Shown: one piece after another, positions 40,961 through 50,469 of the stretch | Numbering within the stretch: position 1 is the stretch's first letter | Layout: every line of letters begins with the position of its first letter | From: Pontibacter populi | GTDB lineage: Bacteria; Bacteroidota; Bacteroidia; Cytophagales; Hymenobacteraceae | Direction of reading: 5' to 3' | Assembly: GCF_019336435.1 (NCBI RefSeq) | Contig: NZ_JAHWXQ010000001.1 | Location: 310,001 to 374,000, forward strand | DNA: 64,000 nt | Position numbers and translations under genes: made by a program | The notes under the pieces: model-generated | What the model was told of the DNA's origin: nothing | Seen by the model: only the letters and a program-made list of their open reading frames with translations | Database searches by the model: none

Positions 40961-41587
40961 ATGAGCAACGCTATCTTCCTACAGATACATCCGGACAATC
41001 CGCAGGATAAAAAAATTCGTGAAGCTGTAGAAGTGCTGCGTAACGGCGGCGTGATCATTTACCCTACCGATACTATTTATGGCATGGGCTGCGACATACA
41101 CAATGCGCGCGCCATAGAACGTGTATGCCAGATAAAGGGCGTAAAACCCGACAAGGTAAACCTCTCTTTTATTTGCTCCGATTTAACCCACATTTCGGAT
41201 TACGCTAAAATAGATACACCTACTTATAAGGTGATGAAGAAAGCGTTGCCGGGACCATTTACGTTTATTTTAGATGCAACCAGCCATGTACCTAAATATG
41301 CTGCCGCTAAGAAGAAAACCGTAGGCATACGGGTGCCTGATAATAATATTGCGCTGGCCCTGGTACGTGAATTGGGTAATCCTATAGTTTCTACTTCTAT
41401 TCGTGATGAAGACGAAGTGCTGGAATATAGCACCGACCCCGAATTGATCTATGAGAAATACAGAAACCTGGTAGATATGGTAATTGACGGTGGCCCGGGA
41501 AACAACATTGCCTCTACGGTAGTGGATGCTGCTAACGATTTTGAAGTACTACGCCAGGGCGCCGGTGATATTGAAGAGTTTTTATAG
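40961..41587 (+). CDS. L-threonylcarbamoyladenylate synthase (Sua5/YciO/YrdC family)
   Basis: 208 residues, single YrdC domain. It forms threonylcarbamoyl-AMP, the donor for the t6A modification of tRNAs that read ANN codons. The signature GGVIIYPTDTIYGMGCDI gives the substrate site (PTDTxYG), with KPDKVNLSFIC and KTVGIRVPDN as further blocks. The sequence LGNPIVSTSIRDEDEV matches the conserved S-x-N/S region of the YciO branch, so assignment as YciO-like is possible. Cytoplasmic. Its 3' end faces the acyltransferase gene across a 15-bp hairpin. Confidence 0.92.
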   Translation: MSNAIFLQIHPDNPQDKKIREAVEVLRNGGVIIYPTDTIYGMGCDIHNARAIERVCQIKGVKPDKVNLSFICSDLTHISDYAKIDTPTYKVMKKALPGPFTFILDATSHVPKYAAAKKKTVGIRVPDNNIALALVRELGNPIVSTSIRDEDEVLEYSTDPELIYEKYRNLVDMVIDGGPGNNIASTVVDAANDFEVLRQGAGDIEEFL

Positions 41588-41605
41588 TTAGAAAGTTAGA
41601 AAAGG

Positions 41606-41660
41606 GTAAGTTAGAAAGTTAACTCACGAATAGCATTATTCGCTCAACTTTCTAACTTAC
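41606..41660. terminator. Bidirectional hairpin between convergent genes
   Basis: The 15-bp arms GTAAGTTAGAAAGTT (41606-41620) and AACTTTCTAACTTAC (41646-41660) enclose a smaller hairpin CGAATA-GCAT-TATTCG. The right arm overlaps the last codons of the acyltransferase gene. The left side repeats the heptamer-like unit GTTAGAA. Confidence 0.6.
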
Positions 41661-42545
41661 GGCGGCCTCTGGCCGCCTGTGTTTCCAGCGTTTGTGGGTC
41701 CAGAGGTAATTGGCGGGAGCGTGACGAATGGCAGCTTCCAGCTTTTGTGCGAAAATCTCTGTGATCGGAACCGCATCAGAAGTGCCGTCCGAAATCAGCT
41801 CGAATGTTAAGGTATAAAAACCACGTTGTGTTCGCTTAACATCCAGGAACATAACAGGGTATTTAAACTTTTTGGCCAGCTTTTCTGCCCCTTCATAGAA
41901 AGGTGTATCCTGGTTCAGGAAAGTAGTCCAGAAAGTTATTTCGCTTCTTAGCGGAGTCTGGTCTGAGAGCATTGCTATAACACGTGGCACATGGCGGTTC
42001 GCCGCAAAATCGCGCAACGTGTCTTTCATCTTTATCAGCCTTGCGCCTAACCTGCTCCGCGTCCTTAGCATAAAGTCTTCGAAGTAAGGGTTATTGAGCG
42101 GCTTATAAACTCCTTCGGCCGGAAAATCGAACTGTACAGCTCCGGCAGAAAGCACCCATTCCCAGTTACAGGAATGCGAACCCATTGTAATAACGGGCGT
42201 TCCACTTTTCACAAAGTCGTCCAGCAGCTCCTGGTTTGCAAAAACTATACGGCGTTCCATCTCTTCCTTATTCATAGAGCGCAGTTTCAGTATTTCTACA
42301 ACCACGTCCGTAAGCTGGTTGTAAAATGCTTTGGCAATCGTTTTTATTTCGGCTTCCGATTTTTCAGGAAAGGAACTGCAGAGGTTATTCAGCACTACTT
42401 TTTTGCGATAACCAACTATATGGTAAACTATAAAATACAGCAGGTCTGCCAGCAGATATAAAACCGGAAGCGGAAGTAAGGATAAACCTTTGAGCAGCAG
42501 CTCAAGCGGGTAATAATAAATTGGTATCTCTTGTTTTTTGCTCAT
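41652..42545 (-). CDS. LpxL/HtrB-like lysophospholipid acyltransferase
   Basis: 297 residues. An N-terminal hydrophobic segment (LLLKGLSLLPLPVLYLLADLLYF) docks it in the inner membrane. The acyltransferase motif is seen as GSHSCNWEW (H-x4-E), followed by GVYKPLNNPYFEDFMLRTRSRLG, where FRxxP-type residues are replaced by a similar arrangement. The family adds secondary acyl chains to lipid A or to related lipids. The start is ATG at 42545; the gene is next to a motif-rich spacer and the wbqC gene. Substrate is inference from family only. Confidence 0.9.
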   Translation of the reverse strand: MSKKQEIPIYYYPLELLLKGLSLLPLPVLYLLADLLYFIVYHIVGYRKKVVLNNLCSSFPEKSEAEIKTIAKAFYNQLTDVVVEILKLRSMNKEEMERRIVFANQELLDDFVKSGTPVITMGSHSCNWEWVLSAGAVQFDFPAEGVYKPLNNPYFEDFMLRTRSRLGARLIKMKDTLRDFAANRHVPRVIAMLSDQTPLRSEITFWTTFLNQDTPFYEGAEKLAKKFKYPVMFLDVKRTQRGFYTLTFELISDGTSDAVPITEIFAQKLEAAIRHAPANYLWTHKRWKHRRPEAAVS

Positions 42546-42740
42546 AGCGCATTAAGGCTGCGTAAAGGTACAACCTAATCAGAATTATGAGTTAGAAATT
42601 ATGAATTAGAAATGAGAGCTGGAGAGAAGTAACGTTATAGTTGTGCAATGCTACAAGCAACTATAGAATAAACCTGTAATGCATACAAAGTATAACAAAG
42701 GCTTTTCCCTTTGGTTTATTTCAATTTTATTAGCGACAGC

Positions 42741-42817
42741 AATTCATAATTCATAATTCATAATTCATAATTCATAATTCATAATTCATAATTCATAATT
42801 CATAATTCATAATTCAT
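42741..42817 (+). repeat. Tandem heptamer array, (AATTCAT) x 11
   Basis: Eleven exact copies of AATTCAT run from 42741 to 42817, followed by AAT, and end exactly at the TTG start codon of the next gene. Slippage by whole units would change the leader length in 7-base steps. Such a spacer can alter promoter or ribosome access and thus expression, but not the reading frame. Confidence 0.9.
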
Positions 42818-42820
42818 AAT

Positions 42821-43426
42821 TTGATATTACTTACCGAACTTATGTATAATCCGCCGGTTGAGTACTTCCGGCAAGTGCTTCAGTCTGATGGTTTGCTTAT
42901 TGAGCAGCATGAGAATTATGTGAAGCAAAGTTACCGCAACCGCTGCCATGTACTTACCGCCCAGGGCGTAGTGCCGCTCAGCATCCCGGTACTGAAAGGA
43001 AACAGCAAAGACAAAACTGTAATAACCGAAATTGAGATAGACTATAGCCAGAAATGGTATAACGTGCACTGGCGAACAATACAGGCAGCCTATGGCCGGG
43101 CACCTTATTTTGAATTTTACAGTGACTATATACAACAGGTTTATGAGCGACAGCCAAAATATTTGTTTGAGCTTAACGTTGAACTGTTGCGGCTTTATCT
43201 TAAATTACTTAGATTAAATAAGCCACTTAATTTCACAGATTCGTATCAGTCAGAAGCGCCGGCAAAAGTGCTGGACCTGCGAAACAGGATACATCCAAAA
43301 ATCATTCCTGACAATTTGCACGTAAACCCCTATACGCAAGTATTTGGCAAACAATTTGTACCAGAGTTAAGTATAATTGACTTATTGTTTACACAAGGGC
43401 CGGCATCACTTACTTATCTTACATAA
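42821..43426 (+). CDS. WbqC-like family protein
   Basis: 201 residues. The family is linked with polysaccharide gene clusters in other bacteria, but its activity is not established. Recognisable parts are EHENYVKQSYRNRCHVLTAQ, KWYNVHWRTIQAAYGRAPYF and the ending FGKQFVPELSIIDLLFTQGP. The start is the TTG at 42821, since the residues after it (ILLTELMYNPPVEYF) fit the family. Its 5' end abuts the heptamer array, leaving no normal leader. The only in-frame ATG downstream (42842) would remove part of the domain. Confidence 0.88.
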   Translation: MILLTELMYNPPVEYFRQVLQSDGLLIEQHENYVKQSYRNRCHVLTAQGVVPLSIPVLKGNSKDKTVITEIEIDYSQKWYNVHWRTIQAAYGRAPYFEFYSDYIQQVYERQPKYLFELNVELLRLYLKLLRLNKPLNFTDSYQSEAPAKVLDLRNRIHPKIIPDNLHVNPYTQVFGKQFVPELSIIDLLFTQGPASLTYLT

Positions 43427-43539
43427 AGCTTGGCAAGTTAGCTGAACAATTAAGCTGTCTGGCGTGTTTAGAAGTAGGCTAATCCTGTCAGCCTCAATTA
43501 ATTATCTGTTTTAGACTTTTTTTAGATTAATAATTATAC

Positions 43540-46143
43540 ATGGAAGCTAAATTCTCAAACCGAGTGAAAGAGGTTATCTCACTCAGCCGTGAGGAAGCTA
43601 TTCGTCTCGGACACGACTACATCGGCACTGAACACCTGGTGCTGGGTATGATCCGGGAAGGAGAAGGAACTGCCATCGCCCTGCTTAAGAAGCTGGGTGT
43701 TTCGATAGATGAACTGAAGTACGCTTTAGAACAGGCTACACGTAACACTGCTTCGCAAAACAGCAATATTACCGGCAGCATCCCGCTTACAAAACAAACT
43801 GAGAAGGTACTCAAGATCACTTACTTGGAGGCAAAGATCTTCAAAAGTGACATTATAGGAACCGAGCACCTCCTACTGTCCATCCTTCGGGACGAGGACA
43901 ACATTTCTTCTCAAATCTTAGCGAAATTTAACGTGAACTACGAAGCAATAAGAGACTCTCTGGATTATCATAGCAATAATCCACTTGCGTCGTCAGATAC
44001 GGATGATTCTGACGATTCTGATAAATTATTTGGCAGCTCATCTTCTTCCCGTGCCGGCAGTGCCAGCAAAAAACCGGGCGAGAAATCGCGCACGCCGGTA
44101 CTCGACAACTTTGGCCGCGACTTAACGAAACTGGCCGAAGACGACAAGCTGGACCCTATAGTTGGCCGTGAGAAAGAGATCGAGCGTGTGGCCCAGGTAC
44201 TGAGCCGCCGTAAAAAGAACAACCCGATCCTGATAGGTGAGCCTGGTGTTGGTAAAACAGCTATAGCTGAAGGCCTTGCGCTGCGCATTATCCAGAAAAA
44301 GGTAAGCCGTGTGCTTTTCAATAAGCGTGTGGTAACGCTGGATCTGGCCTCTTTAGTGGCAGGTACCAAGTACCGTGGCCAGTTTGAAGAGCGTATGAAA
44401 GCGGTGATGAATGAGCTGGAAAAATCTCCGGATGTGATCCTGTTCATTGATGAGTTGCATACTATAGTTGGAGCCGGTGGCGCTTCTGGCTCACTGGATG
44501 CCTCTAACATGTTTAAGCCGGCACTTGCCCGTGGCGAGATTCAATGCATCGGTGCAACTACGCTGGATGAATACCGCCAGTACATCGAGAAAGATGGTGC
44601 GTTAGCCCGTCGTTTCCAGATTGTAATGGTAGACCCGACTACTCCTGAGGAAACTGTTGAGATCCTGAACAACATTAAAGACAAGTACCAGGATCACCAC
44701 CACGTAAACTATACAGATAAAGCCATTGAGGCCTGTGTGAAGCTATCGGACCGCTACATGAGCGACCGCTTCCTGCCAGACAAAGCAATTGACGTATTGG
44801 ATGAGGCTGGTGCGCGCGTGCACATCAACAACATCATTGTACCTGAAGATATCCTGAAGCTGGAAGAGCAGATAGAGAACATTAAGGTAGAGAAGAACCG
44901 GGTAGTGAAGAGCCAGAAGTACGAAGAGGCTGCGCAACTACGTGATAAAGAGAAAAAACTCATTGACCAGCTTGACACCGCGAAAAAGAACTGGGAAGAA
45001 GAGACCAAGAAGAAGCGTTACACGGTAAAAGAGGAAAATGTGGCAGAAGTTATTGCCATGATGACAGGTATACCAGTGAAGCGTATTGCACAGAACGAAG
45101 GCCAGAAGCTATTGAACATGGCCGATGAACTGAGCGGTAAAGTAATTGGTCAGGAAAAAGCGATCAAGCAATTGGTGAAAGCGATCCAACGTACCCGCGT
45201 TGGTCTGAAAGATCCGAAAAAGCCGATTGGTTCGTTCGTATTCCTGGGCCCGACTGGTGTTGGTAAAACAGAGCTTGCGAAAGTGCTGGCTACTTACCTG
45301 TTCGATAAAGAAGATTCGCTTGTAAGAATAGACATGAGTGAGTACATGGAGAAATTCAGTGTATCTCGCTTGGTGGGAGCGCCTCCGGGCTACGTTGGTT
45401 ACGAAGAAGGTGGCCAGCTGACCGAAAAGATCCGTCGTAAGCCATACTCTGTAGTGTTGCTGGATGAAATTGAGAAAGCGCACCCGGATGTATACAACCT
45501 GTTGCTGCAGGTGCTGGATGATGGTATTTTAACCGATGGTTTAGGCCGCAAGGTTGACTTCCGTAACACGATCATCATCATGACCTCTAACATTGGTGCC
45601 CGTGATCTTCAGGACTTTGGTGCCGGTATCGGTTTTATGTCGAAGACCAAGCAGGACAACGTGGACGAGATCATGAAAGGAACTATAGCCAGTGCGCTGA
45701 AGAAAACCTTCTCGCCTGAGTTCCTGAACCGTTTGGACGACGTGATCGTGTTTAACTCACTTGGTCGTGAGGATATGCACAAGATCATCGAGCTATCGCT
45801 TGGCAAGTTGTTTAAGCGTGTTGAAGCATTGGGTTACAAGATCGAACTTACAGCTAAAGCTAAGGACTTTGTTGCTGAAAAAGGCTACGATCCGAAGTAC
45901 GGTGCCCGTCCGTTGAACCGTGCTATTCAGAAGTATATCGAAGACCCGATTGCGGAAGAGATACTGAAAGCCGAAGTAAACCAGGGTGATGTAATCCAGG
46001 TAGAACACGAAGAAGGCAAGGAACAGCTTACTTTCACATCTAAGAAAAGTGGCAAAAAAGCGAAAAGCAATTTAGCTTCTGATGAAATAGATGAAGACAA
46101 GGAACCAACCAAGTCTACTGACGGCGATAAGTCGAAAGAATAA
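43540..46143 (+). CDS. clpC: ATP-dependent Clp protease ATP-binding subunit ClpC
   Basis: 867 residues, the normal length. Two N-terminal Clp repeats (YIGTEHLVLGMIREGEG, IIGTEHLLLSILRDED) bind adaptors and substrates. The first AAA+ module has Walker A GEPGVGKTA and Walker B VILFIDELHTIVG. A UVR-like M-domain follows (QKYEEAAQLRDKEKKLIDQL). The second module has GPTGVGKTE and VVLLDEIEKAHPDV. It unfolds proteins and feeds ClpP. Linker and tail (EEGKEQLTFTSKKSGKKAK, then acidic) are species-specific. Single gene, ended by a strong terminator. Confidence 0.97.
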   Translation: MEAKFSNRVKEVISLSREEAIRLGHDYIGTEHLVLGMIREGEGTAIALLKKLGVSIDELKYALEQATRNTASQNSNITGSIPLTKQTEKVLKITYLEAKIFKSDIIGTEHLLLSILRDEDNISSQILAKFNVNYEAIRDSLDYHSNNPLASSDTDDSDDSDKLFGSSSSSRAGSASKKPGEKSRTPVLDNFGRDLTKLAEDDKLDPIVGREKEIERVAQVLSRRKKNNPILIGEPGVGKTAIAEGLALRIIQKKVSRVLFNKRVVTLDLASLVAGTKYRGQFEERMKAVMNELEKSPDVILFIDELHTIVGAGGASGSLDASNMFKPALARGEIQCIGATTLDEYRQYIEKDGALARRFQIVMVDPTTPEETVEILNNIKDKYQDHHHVNYTDKAIEACVKLSDRYMSDRFLPDKAIDVLDEAGARVHINNIIVPEDILKLEEQIENIKVEKNRVVKSQKYEEAAQLRDKEKKLIDQLDTAKKNWEEETKKKRYTVKEENVAEVIAMMTGIPVKRIAQNEGQKLLNMADELSGKVIGQEKAIKQLVKAIQRTRVGLKDPKKPIGSFVFLGPTGVGKTELAKVLATYLFDKEDSLVRIDMSEYMEKFSVSRLVGAPPGYVGYEEGGQLTEKIRRKPYSVVLLDEIEKAHPDVYNLLLQVLDDGILTDGLGRKVDFRNTIIIMTSNIGARDLQDFGAGIGFMSKTKQDNVDEIMKGTIASALKKTFSPEFLNRLDDVIVFNSLGREDMHKIIELSLGKLFKRVEALGYKIELTAKAKDFVAEKGYDPKYGARPLNRAIQKYIEDPIAEEILKAEVNQGDVIQVEHEEGKEQLTFTSKKSGKKAKSNLASDEIDEDKEPTKSTDGDKSKE

Positions 46144-46162
46144 TGAATTTTAAACTATAGAG

Positions 46163-46191
46163 AAAGGCCATCCAAGTTGGATGGCCTTTTT
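46163..46191 (+). terminator. Rho-independent terminator of clpC
   Basis: The stem AAAGGCCATCC / GGATGGCCTTT with loop AAGTT and a T tail. An AACTATAG copy lies just before it. Confidence 0.92.
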
Positions 46192-46211
46192 GTTTTGCAT
46201 GAGGTTTGTGT

Positions 46212-46340
46212 CCTCGCTCGCGTCCCGCGAGTGTGAGCTATTTTACGGCCTTTGGCCGCAATATCAGGTAGAGTAGAACTATAGTTTCATAACGTGGCGG
46301 GACGCCACCAATAATTCACACTCGCGGGACGCGAGCGAGG
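46212..46340. repeat. Palindromic GC-rich element with 25-bp inverted ends
   Basis: The arms 46212-46236 and 46316-46340 are perfect 25-bp inverted repeats, each with an inner hairpin CTCGCG-TCC-CGCGAG. The centre holds two more hairpins, CGGCC-TTT-GGCCG and GTGGCG-GGA-CGCCAC, and an AACTATAGTT palindrome. No coding capacity. It looks like a non-autonomous REP/MITE-type element; it lies between clpC and the carboxylase gene. Confidence 0.8.
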
Positions 46341-46504
46341 GCATGAGATTACCAATCGGAAAGAACACGCAGGAACTAAACTATAGCATATACTTCACCT
46401 ATATATCCAAAAAAGTATAGAACTATACCTGAAATCGAACTATAGTTTTTAAATTTGGGGAACAGATAGACTGAACATTATAAATTAGTTATACTACAAT
46501 TTAC

Positions 46505-48063
46505 ATGGCTGGAGAAATCAGAGAGTCCCAACTGGCAACGCTGGAGCGCAAAACGCGGAAGCATTACTTGGTGGCGGACAAGACCGTATAGATGCACAAC
46601 ATAAAAAAGGCAAACTAACCGCACGCGAACGTATCCATTTACTGATGGACGAAGGCTCTTTTGAGGAGATCGGCAAGTTTGTAATGCACCGCTCCAAAGA
46701 CTTTGGCCTGGACAAACAATATTACCTGGGTGATGGTGTAGTTACCGGTTATGGTACAGTGCACGGTCGTTTGGTATATGTTTTCTCTCAGGATTTTACC
46801 GTGCTGGGTGGCTCTCTATCTGAAACCCATGCCGAGAAGATCGTTAAGATCATGGAGCTGGCTATGAAAAACGGTGCTCCGGTTATCGGCCTGAACGACT
46901 CTGGTGGGGCACGTATCCAGGAAGGTGTGGTATCGCTGGGTGGATATGCGGATATTTTCTACCGTAACACACTGGCTTCCGGCGTTATCCCTCAGATCTC
47001 AGCTATTATGGGACCATGCGCAGGTGGCGCGGTTTACTCTCCTGCCATCACCGACTTTATTATGATGGTGGAAGACACTTCGTACATGTTCGTGACCGGT
47101 CCTAACGTGGTGAAAACGGTTACGCATGAAAACGTAACGTCTGAAGAACTGGGTGGTGCCAGCACGCACAGCACCAAAAGCGGTGTAACGCACTTCTCTT
47201 GCGCCAACGAAGTAGAGTGCATCAACCACATCAAAAAACTGCTTAGCTACATACCGCAGAACTGCGAAGAGCTACCTCCTGCCCTGCCATACGAGTCTAC
47301 TGGTGACGAAACACGTCCTGTGCTCGATACGATAGTTCCGGAAAACCCGAACCAGCCTTACGATATCCGCGAAATAATTGAGGGCATCATTGATGCAGAT
47401 TCGTTCTTTGAAGTACACAAGAACTTTGGCGATAACATTGTTGTCGGATTTGCCCGTTTGGGTGGCCGTAGCATTGGAATAGTTGGCAATCAGCCTGCTG
47501 TACTGGCCGGCGTACTTGATATTAACGCCAGCACCAAAGCTGCCCGTTTCGTTCGTTTCTGCGACTGCTTTAACGTTCCGCTTTTAGTGCTGGAAGATGT
47601 TCCGGGTTTCCTGCCAGGCACTGACCAGGAGTGGCGTGGTATTATTACCAATGGTGCCAAGTTGCTTTATGCCTTCTGCGAGGCTACTGTGCCGCGCATC
47701 ACGGTTATTACCCGCAAAGCATACGGCGGCGCTTACGATGTTATGAACTCCAAGCACATCGGCGCCGACATGAACTATGCCTGGCCAACTGCCGAGATTG
47801 CAGTAATGGGTGCGCAGGGTGCCGCTGAGATTATCTTTAAACGCGAAATTGCAGAATCCGAAGACCCTGCAGCTAAACTTGCCGAGAAAGTACAGGAATA
47901 CAAAGAGAAATTTGCAACGCCTTACCGTGCCGCGCACCGTGGTTTTATAGATGAAGTTATACTCCCATCAGAAACCAGAGCCAAGCTTATAAAAGCATTT
48001 AAGATGCTGGAAAACAAGGCTGTAACATTACCACGCAAAAAGCACGGTAATATTCCGTTGTAA
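46505..48063 (+). CDS. Acyl-CoA carboxylase beta (carboxyltransferase) subunit, apparent 1-base frameshift near start
   Basis: Transfers carboxyl from carboxybiotin to propionyl-CoA or acetyl-CoA. The carboxyltransferase domains are normal: [35 protein letters not shown] and [15 protein letters not shown]. The natural N-terminus is split. The ATG at 46505 gives [16 protein letters not shown], but then the A4 run at 46550-46553 shifts to a frame with a stop. The family sequence [19 protein letters not shown] continues in the other frame, with one extra A needed to join them. With that A the protein has 519 residues, as expected. It may be a sequence error or a real mutation. Otherwise translation could begin only at the ATG at 46645, without the first 47 residues. 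Confidence 0.85.
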
Positions 48064-48167
48064 ATAAGTTGCAGGAAACCAGTTATAACTTATAGCTATT
48101 CGTAGAAAATTTTTATACTTTGGTTTCACCTACAACAAACAACTAACAAGAATAATTTAGTCCAAGC

Positions 48168-49238
48168 ATGAGACAAGAATCTTTCGACTTCCTGCAGAAA
48201 TACCTGAACAACTCCTCTCCTACTGGTTTTGAGTCGGAAGGGCAGAAACTATGGCTGGAATATATAAAACCATACATTGACGATTACTTTGTAGATACCT
48301 ATGGCACCGTAGTGGGTGTTATCAATCCGGAAGCGGAATATAAAGTAGTAATAGAAGCGCATGCTGATGAGATCAGCTGGTTTGTGAACTACATTACGCC
48401 GGAAGGCTATATTTACCTGAAACGCAACGGTGGTTCTGATGCCCTGATCGCGCCTTCAAAAAGAGTAAATATTTATACTGCCAAAGGCATCGTGAAAGCT
48501 GTTTTCGGGTGGCCGGCCATTCACGTTCGTAAGGTAGAGCAGGACAAAGCTCCAACTATAGAAACCGTATTTTTAGACTGTGGCGCTGCCAACCGCGAGG
48601 AAGTTGAAAAGATGGGCATACACGTGGGTTGCGTCGCTACTTTCGAGGACGAGTTCACTGTAATGAACGAGAAATTCTATGTAGGCCGTGCCTTGGATAA
48701 CCGTGTAGGTGGTTTTATGATCGCTGAAGTGGCCCGCCTGATACATGAGCGCAAGCACAAGCTGCCTTTTGGCTTATACATTGTTAATGCCGTGCAGGAA
48801 GAGATCGGTCTTCGTGGCGCTGAGATGATTGCACACCGCATAAACCCGGATGTTGCCATTATTACTGACGTAACCCATGACACGCAGTCGCCGATGTATG
48901 AGAAGAAAACCAGCGGCGATATTCACTGTGGTAAAGGTCCGGTGATAGCCTATGGTCCGGCCGTGCAGAACAACCTGCGCGACCTGATCATCAATACAGC
49001 ACAGGAGAAAGAAATTCCGTTCCAGCGTTCGGCTGTTTCACGTGCTACCGGCACCGACACCGATGCTTTTGCTTATTCCAACGCAGGTGTGGCTTCTGCT
49101 TTGATCTCGCTTGCCCTGAAGTACATGCACACTACCGTGGAAACCGTGCACAAGGATGACGTAGAAAACGTGATCAAACTGATCTACGAAACAATTCTGA
49201 AGATAGAAGACAAGCAGGATTTCCGTTATCTGAAATAG
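48168..49238 (+). CDS. M42 family aminopeptidase (glutamyl aminopeptidase/endoglucanase-like)
   Basis: 356 residues, normal length. It is a two-metal aminopeptidase that forms large self-compartmentalised particles in the cytoplasm. Metal ligands are visible in IEAHADEISW (His and Asp), GRALDNRVGG (bridging Asp), VQEEIGLRGA (catalytic Glu and metal Glu) and ITDVTHDT (Asp). The C-terminal His is in LKYMHTTVETVHKDD. The gene lies about 100 bases after the carboxylase gene, on the same strand, and has its own terminator. Confidence 0.96.
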   Translation: MRQESFDFLQKYLNNSSPTGFESEGQKLWLEYIKPYIDDYFVDTYGTVVGVINPEAEYKVVIEAHADEISWFVNYITPEGYIYLKRNGGSDALIAPSKRVNIYTAKGIVKAVFGWPAIHVRKVEQDKAPTIETVFLDCGAANREEVEKMGIHVGCVATFEDEFTVMNEKFYVGRALDNRVGGFMIAEVARLIHERKHKLPFGLYIVNAVQEEIGLRGAEMIAHRINPDVAIITDVTHDTQSPMYEKKTSGDIHCGKGPVIAYGPAVQNNLRDLIINTAQEKEIPFQRSAVSRATGTDTDAFAYSNAGVASALISLALKYMHTTVETVHKDDVENVIKLIYETILKIEDKQDFRYLK

Positions 49239-49258
49239 TAGCTATAGTTACCTGTCAG

Positions 49259-49296
49259 AAAGCCTCTTAAGCAAAAGTGTTTAAGAGGCTTTTTTG
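49259..49296 (+). terminator. Rho-independent terminator of the M42 peptidase gene
   Basis: The stem AAAGCCTCTTAA / TTAAGAGGCTTT with a 10-base loop, followed by a run of T. Confidence 0.9.
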
Positions 49297-49342
49297 TTTT
49301 TAGGCAGAATAGTGTAACTTAATAGTATAAACCCCGCACCCT

Positions 49343-49585
49343 ATGAAACGCTATCAATTCTGGCTCCTGTTCTGGCTACCCTGGCTGGCTCTTATAGTTA
49401 CTGTTATTGTTCGTAAAGATGCTCCGTTCCCGTGGGTATTTGCCATTAACACTATAGTACTTAACCTGATAGCTACAAACATGCGCCGCAAGCAGGTAGG
49501 ATTAAGTTTTCCGGCAACTATAAAAGCCATGGTTCCGGGATTAGGCTACCACGAATGGAAACGCTTATACTTTGCTAAACCGTAA
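49343..49585 (+). CDS. Small membrane protein, hypothetical
   Basis: 80 residues with two membrane helices (FWLLFWLPWLALIVTVIV and WVFAINTIVLNLIATNM) and short basic ends. It follows a good terminator and precedes a BtuF-like gene. Contains TATAGTT and ACTATA copies that encode ordinary Leu-Ile-Val and Asn-Thr-Ile residues. I do not recognise a family; its length and composition nevertheless look like a real gene. Confidence 0.6.
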   Translation: MKRYQFWLLFWLPWLALIVTVIVRKDAPFPWVFAINTIVLNLIATNMRRKQVGLSFPATIKAMVPGLGYHEWKRLYFAKP

Positions 49586-49656
49586 GCGTTCACTGGATTA
49601 ATTACCACTGGAATTTTCACATTATTCATTCATTATTACTCACTATTCATTAATCC

Positions 49657-50469
49657 TTGACCTTCACCGACCAGATGGGCCACCAGCTTACGCTGTCGCA
49701 ATTACCGCAGCGCATTATTTCGTTGGTGCCATCTCAAACCGAGTTACTTTTTGATTTAGGTCTGGGTGACCGTATAGTTGGTCTTACCAAATTCTGTATC
49801 CACCCGAAAGAGCAGGTGAAGGGGAAAACTATAGTGGGCGGCACCAAGAATTTTAAACTCGATGTGATTGAGCAGCTCCAGCCGGATTTGATCATCGGAA
49901 ATAAAGAAGAAAACTATAAAGAAGGAATAGAACAGTTACAGCAGCAGTACCCGGTTTGGATGAGCGACATCTATACACTGGAAGATTCACTGGAAATGAT
50001 GCAGCTGATTGGTGAAATAACAGGAACAGGAACAGAAACTAGAGCACACCAGCTGACCCAAACTATACGTTCTGGATTTGAACAACTGCAGCTGCCAGCG
50101 CAACAACCTATCAAAACGGCCTACTTTATCTGGCGGAATCCCTATATGGCGGTAGGCGGTAACAACTTCATAGATAATATCCTGCAGCATTGCGGTTTTA
50201 TAAATGCCTTCGCTGATCTGGAGCGTTACCCGGAGATCTCAACGGAACTCTTACAGCAGATAAATCCGCAACTGATACTTCTTTCTTCCGAGCCTTATCC
50301 TTTCAGTGAAAAACATATAGCTGAATTTCAGGCACTATGCCCGCTTGCAACTATAAAAGTGGTAGATGGAGAGATGTTCAGCTGGTATGGCAGCAGGTTA
50401 ACGTTGGCTCCAGAGTACTTGCAGGGGCTGATTGAGGAAGTGCAGGCCGCTGCTAGTGCGAGCTTGTAG
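49657..50469 (+). CDS. ABC-type substrate-binding protein, BtuF/helical-backbone type
   Basis: 270 residues. Two lobes joined by a helix are typical: PQRIISLVPSQTELLFDLGLGDRIVGLTKF in the first, then a helical linker TLEDSLEMMQLIGEITGTG and PYMAVGGNNFIDNILQHCGF in the second. The family binds vitamin B12 or iron chelates outside the cell. No signal peptide is present after the TTG start at 49657, so export is doubtful or an upstream start is missed. No transporter genes adjoin it. The last codons lie inside the inverted repeat at 50456-50517, which supplies the stop codon. Confidence 0.85.
   Translation: MTFTDQMGHQLTLSQLPQRIISLVPSQTELLFDLGLGDRIVGLTKFCIHPKEQVKGKTIVGGTKNFKLDVIEQLQPDLIIGNKEENYKEGIEQLQQQYPVWMSDIYTLEDSLEMMQLIGEITGTGTETRAHQLTQTIRSGFEQLQLPAQQPIKTAYFIWRNPYMAVGGNNFIDNILQHCGFINAFADLERYPEISTELLQQINPQLILLSSEPYPFSEKHIAEFQALCPLATIKVVDGEMFSWYGSRLTLAPEYLQGLIEEVQAAASASL

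Noticed and set aside
42741-42817. Heptamer array considered as a CRISPR
   Set aside because: The unit is only 7 bases with no spacers, and no cas genes are present.
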